A stretch of 64,000 nt of DNA from Burkholderia latens (lineage in GTDB: Bacteria > Pseudomonadota > Gammaproteobacteria > Burkholderiales > Burkholderiaceae), in the NCBI RefSeq assembly GCF_001718795.1, contig NZ_CP013437.1, forward strand, positions 186,001 to 250,000, read 5' to 3'. The position numbers were made by a program, and so were the translations under genes. The stretch's first letter is position 1. Each line of letters begins with the position of its first letter. Positions 63,913 through 64,000 of this stretch are shown here, one piece after another. The notes under the pieces were generated by a model. It was given only the letters and a program-made list of their open reading frames with translations, had not been told where the DNA came from and did no database searches.

Positions 63913-64000
63913 ATGTCGAAATCCGACGATGACGGCACGCGACTGTTCGGCCGCTCGCGAACAATCCAGGATTTGCTGGAGAAAATATCGCGCGTCGCCG
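63913..64000 (+). CDS. sigma-54 interaction-domain regulator, 3' partial
   Basis: The frame is open from ATG at 63913 to the window end: MSKSDDDGTRLFGRSRTIQD then LLEKISRVA. The pattern LFGRSRTIQDLLEKISRVA matches the first helix of the AAA+ domain of sigma-54 activators (L-x-G-x-S-x-x-[IM]-x-x-x-x-x-x-I-x-x-V-A). Because that domain starts at about residue 11, there seems to be no N-terminal receiver, as in PspF or HrpR-like activators. Ribosome site is weak. Only 29 residues are visible, so the call is tentative. Confidence 0.6.
   Translation, partial: MSKSDDDGTRLFGRSRTIQDLLEKISRVA

Overview
The window looks like a replicon of a Burkholderia species, most likely of the cepacia complex. GC is very high, codon third positions are G/C-rich, and many small DUF proteins typical of that genus are present (DUF1488, DUF3008, DUF3175, DUF3331 and DUF3022-like). 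There are also an rpoN-type sigma-54 gene, a Ku/LigD pair and a GlgB-GlgX-TreZ-MalQ-TreY block. No rRNA, tRNA, IS element, prophage or CRISPR array was seen.

Layout. (1) 1-11170: a tightly coupled operon, glgB (5' end cut off) - glgX - treZ - malQ - treY, for alpha-glucan branching and debranching and trehalose synthesis from maltodextrins. (2) 11340-14074, minus strand: arsenic resistance operon arsR-arsC-acr3-arsH, with an inverted repeat directly in front of arsR. (3) 14273-15394: a soluble histidine kinase. (4) 15533-20338: small stress-type genes, a phosphatidylserine decarboxylase-like protein, a DJ-1/PfpI protein and a secreted Gly-rich protein. (5) 20453-27896: CPA1 antiporter, then katE-ku-ligD on the minus strand. 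(6) 28433-33480: more small conserved genes around a sigma-54 gene, a CBS protein and a PRC-barrel protein closed by a terminator. (7) 33578-40359, minus strand: a seven-gene oxidoreductase/hydrolase operon with two paralogous proteins of unknown function. (8) 40465-43723: receiver protein, DUF3331 and a FixL/FixJ-like pair. (9) 44120-49904: GlxA-type regulator, MHS symporter, periplasmic binding protein, DctA and LysR. (10) 50170-52910: receiver protein, UdgX-type uracil-DNA glycosylase and a divergent NRAMP protein. (11) 53049-57789, minus strand: ferritin-like, DUF4142, SDR, DUF2795 and BON-domain stress genes. (12) 58031-62182: polysaccharide genes (GT4, UDP-glucuronate decarboxylase, PIG-L deacetylase, GT2). 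These are followed by an NtrC-family activator on the opposite strand and the start of a second sigma-54 activator at the right edge.

Main finding. Reading the intergenic DNA shows sixteen -24/-12 (sigma-54) promoter matches of the form YGGCACG-N4-TTGC. Eight of them have the exact core GGCACG-N4-TTGC. Nearly all lie 20-70 bases in front of the small stress, repair and polysaccharide genes, and five times as divergent pairs. One also lies in front of the rpoN gene itself. Three of the promoters have an identical 17-bp upstream element (TTGAAA-N3-TTGCAGCG) at enhancer distance, and a fourth related palindrome lies between the BON and polysaccharide promoters. Together with the rpoN gene and two sigma-54 activators, this suggests one locally clustered sigma-54 regulon. 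Its members would join DNA protection (UdgX), metal and redox stress proteins, envelope lipid and polysaccharide genes. The katE-ku-ligD genes sit inside the cluster but have no such promoter that I can find. The motif matches are direct observations. The regulon, and which activator drives it, are inference.
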